Assembly (NCBI RefSeq): GCF_022347545.1
Contig: NZ_JAKREW010000030.1
Span: forward strand, 1 to 64,000
Length of the DNA stretch: 64,000 bases
Reading direction: 5' to 3'
Source: Terribium retamae
Lineage (GTDB): Bacteria > Pseudomonadota > Alphaproteobacteria > Rhizobiales > Rhizobiaceae
Part shown: piece by piece, positions 8,130-15,860 of the stretch
Position numbering within the stretch: the first letter of the stretch is position 1
How the letters are laid out: each line of letters begins with the position of its first letter
Notes under the pieces: generated by a model
Database searches by the model: none
What the model was told of the DNA's origin: nothing
What the model saw: the letters and a program-made list of their open reading frames with translations, nothing else
Made by a program: the position numbers and the translations under genes

Positions 8130-9440
8130 TCACGCTGTCCGCGGAAGAGCTTTTGCGGGCGACAGACCAGGAGCGACGATTAAGGCCAATGCGGCGATCA
8201 CGACCGCCCCGGCAATGCCTGTGAACGCCAGCGCAGTCGATCCGAGCTGCTGTTGCGACAGGCCCGTCACATAGGGTCCCAGGAACGCGCATACGCTGGC
8301 GCACATGTTGATCAGCGCAAAACCTGCCGCTGCCGTCTTGCCATCGATGAAGCTGGAAGCATGCACCCACAAAAGTGGCGTTACCCCGATCAGCAAGCCG
8401 GTCGCGATCACGACGCCACCGATCGCCCCCACGGAGGCCTGCGAAACAAACGCACTGACGGTCAAAGCCGCGGCACCCAAGATCAGGCTAATAGCGATGT
8501 GCCACCGGCGATCCCCGAAATAGTCCGAGCTGCGCCCAAGACCGAACATCGCAACCGCAGCGGTAATGTACGGAATGCTGGAAATGTTGCCGATTGTCTG
8601 CAGGTTCGTGATGCCGGCATCCTTGATGATCGTTGGCAGCCAGAAGACACCGAGATAGATGCCGAGATTGGTTGCGCCCAGAACCAATCCGAGAAGCCAG
8701 ATACTCTTGTTGCCGAAAACGGTCCAGAAGTTCGGATTGTCATGTTTCCTTGCGCGCGCGCCCGCCAGCTTCTCGTTCAGAAGTGCCCGATCCTCGGGGG
8801 CCATCCATTTCGCAGTGGTGGGGCTGTCGCTCAGGAATACGAACAGAAGTCCACCAAGCAGGATTGCTGGTAGGCCCTGCAGCACAAAGAGCCACTGCCA
8901 TCCCCGGAGTCCCGCGACCTCGTGAAAATTCTGCATGATCCAGCCCGATAGAGGGCCGACGATCAGCCCGCCAACGGTCGCGCCGATGGCAAAGGTGGAG
9001 AATATTCTTCCCCGCCGATTGTCCGGATACCACAGTGTCAGATAGTAGATGACGCCCGGGAAAAACCCCGCCTCGGCGGCGCCAAGCAAAAACCTGAGGA
9101 CATAGAAGGACCACTCCGTATTGATGAAAAGCATCAGGACGGAAATGATTCCCCAAGTAATCATGATCCGCGCAAGCCATACGCGAGCGCCCAGCCGGTA
9201 CAGGAACAGGTTGCTCGGAAGCTCCGCCAACGTGAAGCCGATAAAGAATATCCCAGCGCCAAATCCATATATTGCAGCGTCAAAATGCAGATCGTCAAGC
9301 ATTTGCAGCTTTGCAAAGCCTATGTTTGCTCGATCAATGTAAGCTATTACATAACATATAAACAATATAGGAACGATTTTATACGTTATCCTCCGGAATA
9401 GCGCGTCTTCATCAATGTTTATGTTTACTCCGGCGGTCAT
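8130..9440 (-). CDS. MFS transporter, anion:cation symporter (ACS) type
   Basis: A 436-residue, 12-helix major facilitator with N- and C-terminal halves split by a basic cytoplasmic loop near residues 205-240 (EKLAGARARKHDN). The motif YIDRANIGFAKLQM in helix 1 and ELPSNLFLYRLGARVWLARIMITWG are hallmarks of the ACS family, which imports organic acids such as tartrate, phthalate and hydroxybenzoates. GGGAGCAG is the ribosome site. It follows the M20 deacylase gene by 65 bp and probably brings in the substrate that the deacylase cleaves. The specific ligand cannot be read from the sequence. Confidence 0.9.
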   Translation of the reverse strand: MTAGVNINIDEDALFRRITYKIVPILFICYVIAYIDRANIGFAKLQMLDDLHFDAAIYGFGAGIFFIGFTLAELPSNLFLYRLGARVWLARIMITWGIISVLMLFINTEWSFYVLRFLLGAAEAGFFPGVIYYLTLWYPDNRRGRIFSTFAIGATVGGLIVGPLSGWIMQNFHEVAGLRGWQWLFVLQGLPAILLGGLLFVFLSDSPTTAKWMAPEDRALLNEKLAGARARKHDNPNFWTVFGNKSIWLLGLVLGATNLGIYLGVFWLPTIIKDAGITNLQTIGNISSIPYITAAVAMFGLGRSSDYFGDRRWHIAISLILGAAALTVSAFVSQASVGAIGGVVIATGLLIGVTPLLWVHASSFIDGKTAAAGFALINMCASVCAFLGPYVTGLSQQQLGSTALAFTGIAGAVVIAALALIVAPGLSPAKALPRTA

Positions 9441-9505
9441 TTTCTGCTCCCATTATTAATCGTTGCTGTGACCCGTTTCTCACCAGATACTGCTAAATTT
9501 TCAGA

Positions 9506-10681
9506 TCAATCTCCCGTCGATAATTTATTGACCATCTGACGGATGAAATCTTCGCAGGCTGTCAATTGGTCCAACGTGACGTATTCGTCGGGCTGGTGTG
9601 CCTGATTGATGCTGCCTGGACCGCAGATGATGCTGGGTATCCCGATGCCTTGGAAAAAGGGCGCTTCCGTACCGTAGGCAACTTTGCGACATTCGGTATC
9701 GCCAGTGATTTGCACGGCAAGCTTGTACACTTCGTCGTCAGCCGGCGTATTGAGGCCGGGATTTGCGAGAAGCTGTTCGAAGTCTATCGACGCCCTGGAA
9801 TCCTTCGCCTTCATTTCAGGCAGCAGCTTTTCCGCCACAAAGCGCTTTATGCTGTCGATGAAATAGTCGCCGGAGATGCTCGGAAGGAAGCGATACTCAA
9901 AGTAGAATTCGCAGACGGCGGGGATGATATTGTTCCATGTCCCGCCCTGAATCATGTTGACGGACATTGTCGAGAAGGGCACGTCGTAGCCTTCATCCCG
10001 CCTGCCGCTTCGGCTTTCCTTTTCCGCCAGTCCTTGGATGAAGGAAATGAGGCGGGACGCATATTCGATCGAATTGACCCCGACAGGTGTCAAGGAAGAA
10101 TGGGCGGAGACACCTGTCACGCGGCAGCGATAAATGCGTCCGCCCTTGTGCGCGGAGATGACGCGCATGTCCGAAGGTTCACCCACGATGCAGCCGCGTG
10201 GAGAGACGCCCGCTTTTTTGATTTCTTCGACCAGCCCGGGCACACCCAGGCAACCGACTTCTTCGTCGTAAGTCAGCGCGCAATATATTGGTTCACGCAG
10301 GCGGGCTTGCTTGAAGCGTTCGGCGTTTGCCAAAACCACGCCGACAAAGCCCTTCATGTCGCACGCGCCCCGGCCATAAAGGCGTCCGTCACGGATATCC
10401 GCCTGAAAAGGGTCGGACGTCCAGGTTTGCCCGTCAACGGGCACAACGTCGGTATGACCTGAAAGCACGATACCGCCAGGTCCTTCGCCGAATGAAGCGA
10501 ACAGGTTTGCCTTGGTGCCATCCGCATTGAAATTGTAGAGCAACCGAGCCCCGGCCCACTCCAGTCTCTCGGCTGCCCACTCTATCAATAACAGATTTGA
10601 ATTTCTCGACGTCGTATCGAACCCGATCAAGCTCGAAATACACTCGATAGTCTCTTTAGATGGTGATCGGAGCGACATCAT
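9506..10681 (-). CDS. M20-family metallopeptidase, ArgE-like deacylase
   Basis: A 391-residue member of the M20 peptidase family (acetylornithine deacetylase, succinyl-diaminopimelate desuccinylase, amidohydrolases). Metal and catalytic residues are visible: SGHTDVVPVDG, GRGACDMKG, TYDEEVGCLG, GEPSDMRV and the late NQAHQPDEYV histidine. The dimerisation insert begins near SAHKGGRIYRCRVTG. It is the first gene of the minus-strand operon with the MFS, trpB, trpA and class V aminotransferase. It faces a GntR/UTRA regulator across a 393-bp gap. It may be called ArgE by similarity, but the setting suggests cleavage of an imported N-acyl compound rather than arginine biosynthesis. Two adjacent ATG codons (10681, 10678) are possible starts. 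Confidence 0.88.
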   Translation of the reverse strand: MMSLRSPSKETIECISSLIGFDTTSRNSNLLLIEWAAERLEWAGARLLYNFNADGTKANLFASFGEGPGGIVLSGHTDVVPVDGQTWTSDPFQADIRDGRLYGRGACDMKGFVGVVLANAERFKQARLREPIYCALTYDEEVGCLGVPGLVEEIKKAGVSPRGCIVGEPSDMRVISAHKGGRIYRCRVTGVSAHSSLTPVGVNSIEYASRLISFIQGLAEKESRSGRRDEGYDVPFSTMSVNMIQGGTWNNIIPAVCEFYFEYRFLPSISGDYFIDSIKRFVAEKLLPEMKAKDSRASIDFEQLLANPGLNTPADDEVYKLAVQITGDTECRKVAYGTEAPFFQGIGIPSIICGPGSINQAHQPDEYVTLDQLTACEDFIRQMVNKLSTGD

Positions 10682-11074
10682 TTGCCTTTCGGCTGCCGGC
10701 GCTTACACGGCACGCCCATGAACGGAGTACACTTGCTGTCGAAAATGACGGAACTCCAGGGCACAAGTAAAATGGCGGCCTTGCCATCAAAGCCATTGAT
10801 TCCAAGGCTTGTTCGGCCGTTGGCTGCAGATTTCAGGGCTTCGACTTGTACCCTACTTCACCCGTACTCTACGCTCATGCCGCTTTGTGGCATGACACAG
10901 GCCGGGTCCTATTCGGTGAAAGGTGATGCCGGAGGGACAAGTCGACCTGTTACGGCGCCTTGAAGCGGGTCTACAGTGAAGGCCAGGGGTTCAGCCCTCG
11001 CCTTCGGTATGCGTCCATGATGACCCTTGGATTTGACAAGGCCCCGCAATTTCGGAACGCTCGGATAACCACCT
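10682..11074. promoter_or_regulatory. Divergent gap with short repeats, probable control region
   Basis: This 393-bp gap separates the divergent M20 operon and the GntR/UTRA gene and should hold both promoters. No gene is supported. It contains ACAAGTAAAATG (about 10761-10772) and CTTGTACCCT (about 10847-10856). The same two words occur in the same order in the gap upstream of trpB (about 7903-7914 and 7970-7979). Further ACAAGT and GACAAG words lie near 10938 and 11035. They could be regulator half-sites or remnants of a short repeat; the case is weak. Confidence 0.35.
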
Positions 11075-11797
11075 ATGACGTCTCTACCCGAAGAGCACAC
11101 CTACGAGCGTATTGCCCGGGAAATCACTGCCGAGCTCACCGACGGCATGTGGCGCGATGGCGACGCATTGCCGTCGGAGGCCGCGTTGACGATCAGTTTC
11201 AACGTAAGCCGCAAGACGATCCGTCGGGCACTCGACATCGTCGCGCGTAGCGGTCTTGTCGATCGTGCCCAAGGCAAGCATTCGATTGTCCGCAATCCCC
11301 GCATTGAGAAGGCGGTCGGCCAAGCGACCGATTTCTCCGCTGAGACCCGCAAGGCCGGCTTGCGTCCCCGCTCTCGTCTCGACAGCGTGAAGGTTCGTGG
11401 CGCTACCCTCGGAGAGGCCGTTCATCTCGGTTTAACCACCGGAGCTGACGTCTTCGAGATCGTGCGGACGCGCTTGATCGAAGGCCTGCCCGTTGTGTGG
11501 CAGACCTCGGCCTTGCCCGCCCAATTCGCACAGAAGCTTGACAATCTGGATCGATCGTCCGGTTCGCTCTACGGCGCGATCAAGCTCAAATTGGGTATCG
11601 AGATCACGCAGATCGAGGACCGTCTGTCCATCGTTGCGGCCCGCCCAAAGGAGGCCGCAAGCCTCAGGGTGGCGGAGGGCACGCCACTCATCAGCATGAG
11701 ACGGATCGCCCGCACTGGCGATGGACAGCCCATAGAACTTTCTGTCTCGCTGATTCGACCCGAGTTTTTCGTCTTCCAGACATCGAGGAAGGTTTGA
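11075..11797 (+). CDS. GntR-family regulator with UTRA domain
   Basis: A 240-residue regulator of the HutC/UTRA branch. Residues 8-70 form the winged helix-turn-helix (ERIAREITAELTDGMWRDGDALPSEAAL, then NVSRKTIRRALDIVARSGLV). Residues ~90-235 form the UTRA effector-binding domain with the typical VFEIVRTRLIEGLPVVWQTS and late PLISMRRIARTGDGQPIE. It is transcribed away from the M20-MFS-trpBA operon and is the natural candidate to control it, with the effector being the imported compound or a product. Its ribosome site is weak. Nothing in the gene looks broken. Confidence 0.9.
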   Translation: MTSLPEEHTYERIAREITAELTDGMWRDGDALPSEAALTISFNVSRKTIRRALDIVARSGLVDRAQGKHSIVRNPRIEKAVGQATDFSAETRKAGLRPRSRLDSVKVRGATLGEAVHLGLTTGADVFEIVRTRLIEGLPVVWQTSALPAQFAQKLDNLDRSSGSLYGAIKLKLGIEITQIEDRLSIVAARPKEAASLRVAEGTPLISMRRIARTGDGQPIELSVSLIRPEFFVFQTSRKV

Positions 11798-12361
11798 CTG
11801 GAGTTGTCGCCACCATGCTGCAAAAGCTTACTGTGACTGTAAGCGACCTTCATTGTGGATATTGTTCGTTGGAGATGCTTAACTGCCTGGTTATACCAAT
11901 GGCCGTTGTGGCCCACTTGTGCGGGCTTTCGCTGGTGCCGGTTTGATGATTCGATTGGTACGGGAGCGTTCGCACCATGACGGCCCCTGTCGCAGTTCGG
12001 TATGATTTTCACGGCGGCCGAGCTTCGCCGGCTACGGCAGGTTCGAAGCACACCGGGCAGAGCCGTCGGCCTGTCTCTGGTGGCGGTGCTGGACGGGATG
12101 GGCCGGGGGCGGCAGCCCGGCTCGGCGGGATGGATCAGCCAGCAATGTCTCAGTTTGATTTCAGCTAGCAACCCCAATGCTGTCGTTGAGGCTGTGCCCG
12201 CCTTAACAATTTCGAGTCCAATGCGACTATCGAGATTTCGGTCCATTCCGGGCTATCCAGCGAGCAATGGGATCGTTTTCCAATTCAGATGGTCAGGCGG
12301 TATGTTCGCGTAAAGCCATGTCTGCGTGCCTTCCTGGCTGCCCTTCAAGGGCGACCTATCA
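11798..12361. other. 564-bp gap with no supported gene
   Basis: The stretch between the GntR gene and the SDR gene holds only short overlapping frames on both strands without family motifs, recognisable starts or ribosome sites. A patch at about 12000-12170 is GC-rich and could be a decayed gene fragment, but I cannot name it. No clear terminator or operator was seen. Confidence 0.5.
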
Positions 12362-13123
12362 TCAATGGGTGATCATGCCACCGTCGGCATTCAGGAGCTG
12401 TCCGGTGATCCAGCGGGCCTGGCGCGAAAGCAGGAAGGCGATCGCATCGGCGATGTCGTCGGGGCCACCGGCGCGCTTGAGGCATTGCTGCCCGATCATT
12501 GCGGCCTTCTGCTGGGGCGTGACGGTCGCTCTTTCGATCTCGGTGAAAGTCGGGCCGGGCGTCAGCGTGTTGACGCGGATCGATTGATCGCCGAGCTCGC
12601 GCGCCATGGCCCGCGACAGACCCAGGACGCCGGCCTTGGACGAGACGTAATGGGCATAGTTGGGCCTCCCAAAAAGGATCGTCGAGGAGGCCACATTGAC
12701 GACCGAGCCCTCGCCCGATGCCGCCAGCGCCTGGCGGGCGGCGCGCGTCATATTGAAGACGCCCTTGAGATTGACGGCCTGCACCTGATCCCACTCTTCG
12801 GAGGGGATTTCCCAGAACGGCCGCATCGTCAGTGTGGAGAAGATCGAAGCGTTATTGACGAGACCGAATACGCCGCCAAAGGCCTCGATTGTCGCAACGA
12901 CGGCGGCCTCGCAAGTGGCTTCGTCGGCGACGTTGGTGCGCACGAACAGGCGCCGGCCTGTACCCGGCGCCTCCTCCTCGGCCACGGAGCGGCCCTTGTC
13001 CTCATTCCAGTCGGCGATGCAGACATCGACGCCTTCGGCAACGAGCGTGAGAGCCAGGCGGCGGCCGATGCCCTGTCCGGCGCCTGTGATAATAACGGCA
13101 CCGCGTGAGGGATAGCGTTGCAT
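12362..13123 (-). CDS. SDR-family oxidoreductase
   Basis: A 253-residue classical short-chain dehydrogenase. The nucleotide-binding motif is IITGAGQGIGRRLAL (about 11-25), the structural motif is LVNNAS (about 91-96), the catalytic serine lies in NVASSTIL, and the YxxxK pair is in YAHYVSSKAG. The C-terminal QLLNADGGMITH is typical. An aspartate after the second strand (CIADWNEDKG) favours NAD over NADP. An AAAGGA ribosome site precedes the ATG. It stands alone between two gene-poor gaps. The substrate is unknown; oxidation of a hydroxyl group in the aromatic pathway is plausible but unproven. Confidence 0.88.
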   Translation of the reverse strand: MQRYPSRGAVIITGAGQGIGRRLALTLVAEGVDVCIADWNEDKGRSVAEEEAPGTGRRLFVRTNVADEATCEAAVVATIEAFGGVFGLVNNASIFSTLTMRPFWEIPSEEWDQVQAVNLKGVFNMTRAARQALAASGEGSVVNVASSTILFGRPNYAHYVSSKAGVLGLSRAMARELGDQSIRVNTLTPGPTFTEIERATVTPQQKAAMIGQQCLKRAGGPDDIADAIAFLLSRQARWITGQLLNADGGMITH

Positions 13124-13558
13124 GATGGGTTCCTTTCGTGCGGGCGGTTCAGGCGGCCGCTTGGCTGTGGCGCGCGTCGAGCTACAGTGTGATCAAGAGT
13201 TGCTCGTCCTTGCGCACAGCTTCGGCGTCGAGTAGCTTGCCGCAGGCAGTATCAACGTCGAAGCCCACGAAGCTGCCATTTCCTGATTTGTATTCGAAAA
13301 GTGGTTGTTCGGGTACGCGCCTGGACTCAAGCCTCTCGAACATAGGCTGATAATGTCTGCGACGAGACCAATGGCCGCAATCACAAGCAACTGCGACAAC
13401 AAATGTTCATTTGCTCCCTCCGTGGCTGTATCGCGTGCTCAAGCTTCCGCTCTGACTGTGCGCCGCATCAGTTCTTGAATCTGAAGAGTGGCTAAGCTTT
13501 CATGGAAGACAGGCTGCAGGGATGCTTCACCTATGACTTTGCCACTCTCTGAACGCGC
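13124..13558. other. 435-bp gap with no supported gene
   Basis: Between the SDR gene and the small carboxylase subunit gene no reading frame shows family features, a credible start or a ribosome site. Frames of 69-70 residues on both strands appear random. I see no clear hairpin terminator for the carboxylase operon, although its transcript must end here or run on into the SDR gene. Confidence 0.5.
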
Positions 13559-13855
13559 CTAAGCCTCAGCCTGGCTCCTCAATTCCCAGTGCCGGTATGA
13601 TGGCTCATCTGTCGGCGCGATCTCTGTCGCCAGCAGGACATAGCAACCGGGGCAGAAGACCTGGCGAAGGCCGATCGGCCGATCGGTGAAATGTGACGCC
13701 GGGGCGCGTACCCCGGGCCCCGCATCCTGGGAGGGTCGCTCGCGACGGATGGCGTAGGCCAAGGGGTTCCCAACGCTCGTTCCCAATTGATGGTCGCAGT
13801 GGTTGCAGACGACGTTTCCGCCCGATAGCAGCCGAAGATTGTCATTGATCTTCAT
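13559..13855 (-). CDS. Small zinc-finger subunit, acetone-carboxylase gamma-like
   Basis: A 98-residue protein. The ATG at 13855 has GGAG just upstream inside the end of hyuB; a longer frame would run back into hyuB and is not needed. Two cysteine pairs, VVCNHCDHQLG near the start and VFCPGCYVLLATE in the second half, can bind one zinc. This size and pattern match the small gamma-type subunit of acetone and acetophenone carboxylases. Its presence 5 bp after hyuB suggests the HyuAB pair is an ATP-dependent carboxylase rather than a simple hydantoinase. The family assignment is from memory of the fold and the context. Confidence 0.75.
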   Translation of the reverse strand: MKINDNLRLLSGGNVVCNHCDHQLGTSVGNPLAYAIRRERPSQDAGPGVRAPASHFTDRPIGLRQVFCPGCYVLLATEIAPTDEPSYRHWELRSQAEA

Positions 13856-13860
13856 TGCTT

Positions 13861-15849
13861 TTACTCCGCTGCCTGGTTCGGGACGGGTTCGCCGACGCGC
13901 TCGCATCGGATTTGGGTGCGGCGCCGGCGCGTTGCGGTCTCGTCCGCGCTGCCATCAGAGTTCAGCAGTACGCCGTAGACGTCGTTGGCCGCGCTTGGGG
14001 ACACCTTGCGGGCCCCCACGTCGCGGGCGACGAGGACCGGATCCCGAAGAAGCGGGTCACCGTACCCCCCACCCCCCTGCCAGTGTGTATAGTAGACGTC
14101 CTGCTCACCGAGTTCGGTTTCCAGATGCGCCTCAAGAATGTCGGCGGCGCCTCCGATTTCTTCCAAGGTTGAGGGGATACGGCCGGCTCCGAAAAGCTCG
14201 GCGACACGCGCATTGCGCTTGAGAACATCGTACTGGGTGCCGGCAGGATAGCCGCCGCTGACGCCTGTCGCCTGAGGCAGCGCCTTGCCGGTCGCGGAGA
14301 CCACGAGATGTACGCCGCCGATCGGAGAATCGTGTGGGATGAAGCAGCTCGAGCCACCCATGCCGCCACGGAAGCGACCCGGTCCACCCGAATCCGTCTC
14401 CTCCCGCCGCCATAGATAGAGCATGGGGAAGCTGAATTCATTGATCTCGACGTCGGCGACACGCCCCATCGGGATGCAGTTGAGGCCCCCGGTATCGACC
14501 CCATCCTGATCCACTCGAGCGCCGAGCCCACCCGCCATAGAATCGCAGATCATCGTAACGAAGGGGTTGCCGCGCTGATCCAGTCCCGCAAGGACCGCGA
14601 GATCCCAGGTCCCGCAGCACACGCACATTAGCGACTTTCGATGGTCTGGATGGACGTCAAGCATTCCAGCGACGCATTCTGAAACGACATTCTGCGTCGC
14701 CCACGCGGATGCTACCGAAGCTTTGCCAATGCCAGCGGGGAAGTTGCAGTTGTTGATCGTGCCTGGCTCACTAACGATATCGAGACAGCGATAGAGGCCG
14801 CCCGGTGACCACGGGATATCGCCACACAACATGGTCAGCACTATGGGCATGATGCCACCGCGCAAGCCGGCGAAGGTACAGTTGGCGAAACCTTCCGTTT
14901 CCTTATCCGTGCCGGTGAAGTCGAACTTCAAGCTGTCGCCGCGCTTCGTCATGGTGAGCAGGATCTTGTAGACATTGCGGTCGCTGTGGCGGAACGAGTC
15001 CTGATGGGCGACCCCGCTCCACGCCCCGTCCGGGAGCGATTGCAGCTTGGCGCGAAGTCTTGCCTCAGCATCGTTCATCATCCGCTTCATGACCGCCTTG
15101 ACAGTTCGCGCACCGTATTTTGCGATCAGGGCGGTCAGGCGCTCCTGGGCGATGTTGTTGGCGCCGATCTTGGCGCGAAGATCCAGCGCGATGAGACGCG
15201 GCACCCGGGAGCGGCGAAGATACATGTCTTCGATGTCTGACCGGATGTTGCCAGCCTCGACGATTTTCACGGGCGGGATCGGCGTCGACTCCCAGAAGAC
15301 GTCGCGCCCTTCGACCGACCAGCTTCCCGGCGACACGCCTCCGAGGTCGACCTGATGGCACACGACCGCGGTCCAGGCGAAGACCTCGCCGTCGTGAATG
15401 AGTGGCGCAAAGACTGTCACGTCGTTCTGGTGCAGCCCGCCGCCGACCCAGGGATCGTTGCACAAGAACATGTCGCCGGCATGGAAACCAGCTTGTCTGG
15501 AGCGATTCTCCAGCGTCCACTTCACGGCCATGTCGACCGAGGCAGCAAGCTGCGTGTTGTAGAGACCGACGACAACGGAATCCCCACATTCGTCGAGAAT
15601 GGTCGCGCCGAAGTCGTTGCAGTCCGTCACCACGACGGAACCCGACATGCGCTTCAGGCCGTCGCCCATCTCTCCGGCGATCGCGGCAAGACGGTGGCGG
15701 ATTACCTCATAGGTCAGCGGATCGAGTACATCGATGTCCCCGTCATCCACCGTGTGCAACCTGGCGCCGGAAGCGAGCTTCCTCGTCTGCTCAGCTGATT
15801 TCGGCTGATATGCGAAACGCTCCGATCCTGCGATTTGAATGAGCGGCAT
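13861..15849 (-). CDS. HyuB-type subunit of hydantoinase/acetone-carboxylase-like enzyme
   Basis: A 662-residue HyuB-family protein. I chose the ATG at 15849 because GGGAGGA lies just upstream; the open frame continues about 60 codons further, but that part overlaps the end of hyuA in another frame. Family marks include LTYEVIRHRLAAIAGEMGDGLKRMSGS, FLCNDPWVGGGLHQNDVTVFAP and GGYGDPLLRDP near the end. HyuB proteins act with HyuA in ATP-dependent hydrolysis of cyclic imides/oxoproline or in carboxylation of ketones. It lies 11 bp after hyuA and 5 bp before the small subunit, one tight operon under promoter site 18084-18129. Confidence 0.9.
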   Translation of the reverse strand: MPLIQIAGSERFAYQPKSAEQTRKLASGARLHTVDDGDIDVLDPLTYEVIRHRLAAIAGEMGDGLKRMSGSVVVTDCNDFGATILDECGDSVVVGLYNTQLAASVDMAVKWTLENRSRQAGFHAGDMFLCNDPWVGGGLHQNDVTVFAPLIHDGEVFAWTAVVCHQVDLGGVSPGSWSVEGRDVFWESTPIPPVKIVEAGNIRSDIEDMYLRRSRVPRLIALDLRAKIGANNIAQERLTALIAKYGARTVKAVMKRMMNDAEARLRAKLQSLPDGAWSGVAHQDSFRHSDRNVYKILLTMTKRGDSLKFDFTGTDKETEGFANCTFAGLRGGIMPIVLTMLCGDIPWSPGGLYRCLDIVSEPGTINNCNFPAGIGKASVASAWATQNVVSECVAGMLDVHPDHRKSLMCVCCGTWDLAVLAGLDQRGNPFVTMICDSMAGGLGARVDQDGVDTGGLNCIPMGRVADVEINEFSFPMLYLWRREETDSGGPGRFRGGMGGSSCFIPHDSPIGGVHLVVSATGKALPQATGVSGGYPAGTQYDVLKRNARVAELFGAGRIPSTLEEIGGAADILEAHLETELGEQDVYYTHWQGGGGYGDPLLRDPVLVARDVGARKVSPSAANDVYGVLLNSDGSADETATRRRRTQIRCERVGEPVPNQAAE

Positions 15850-15860
15850 GTTTTCCTCCC

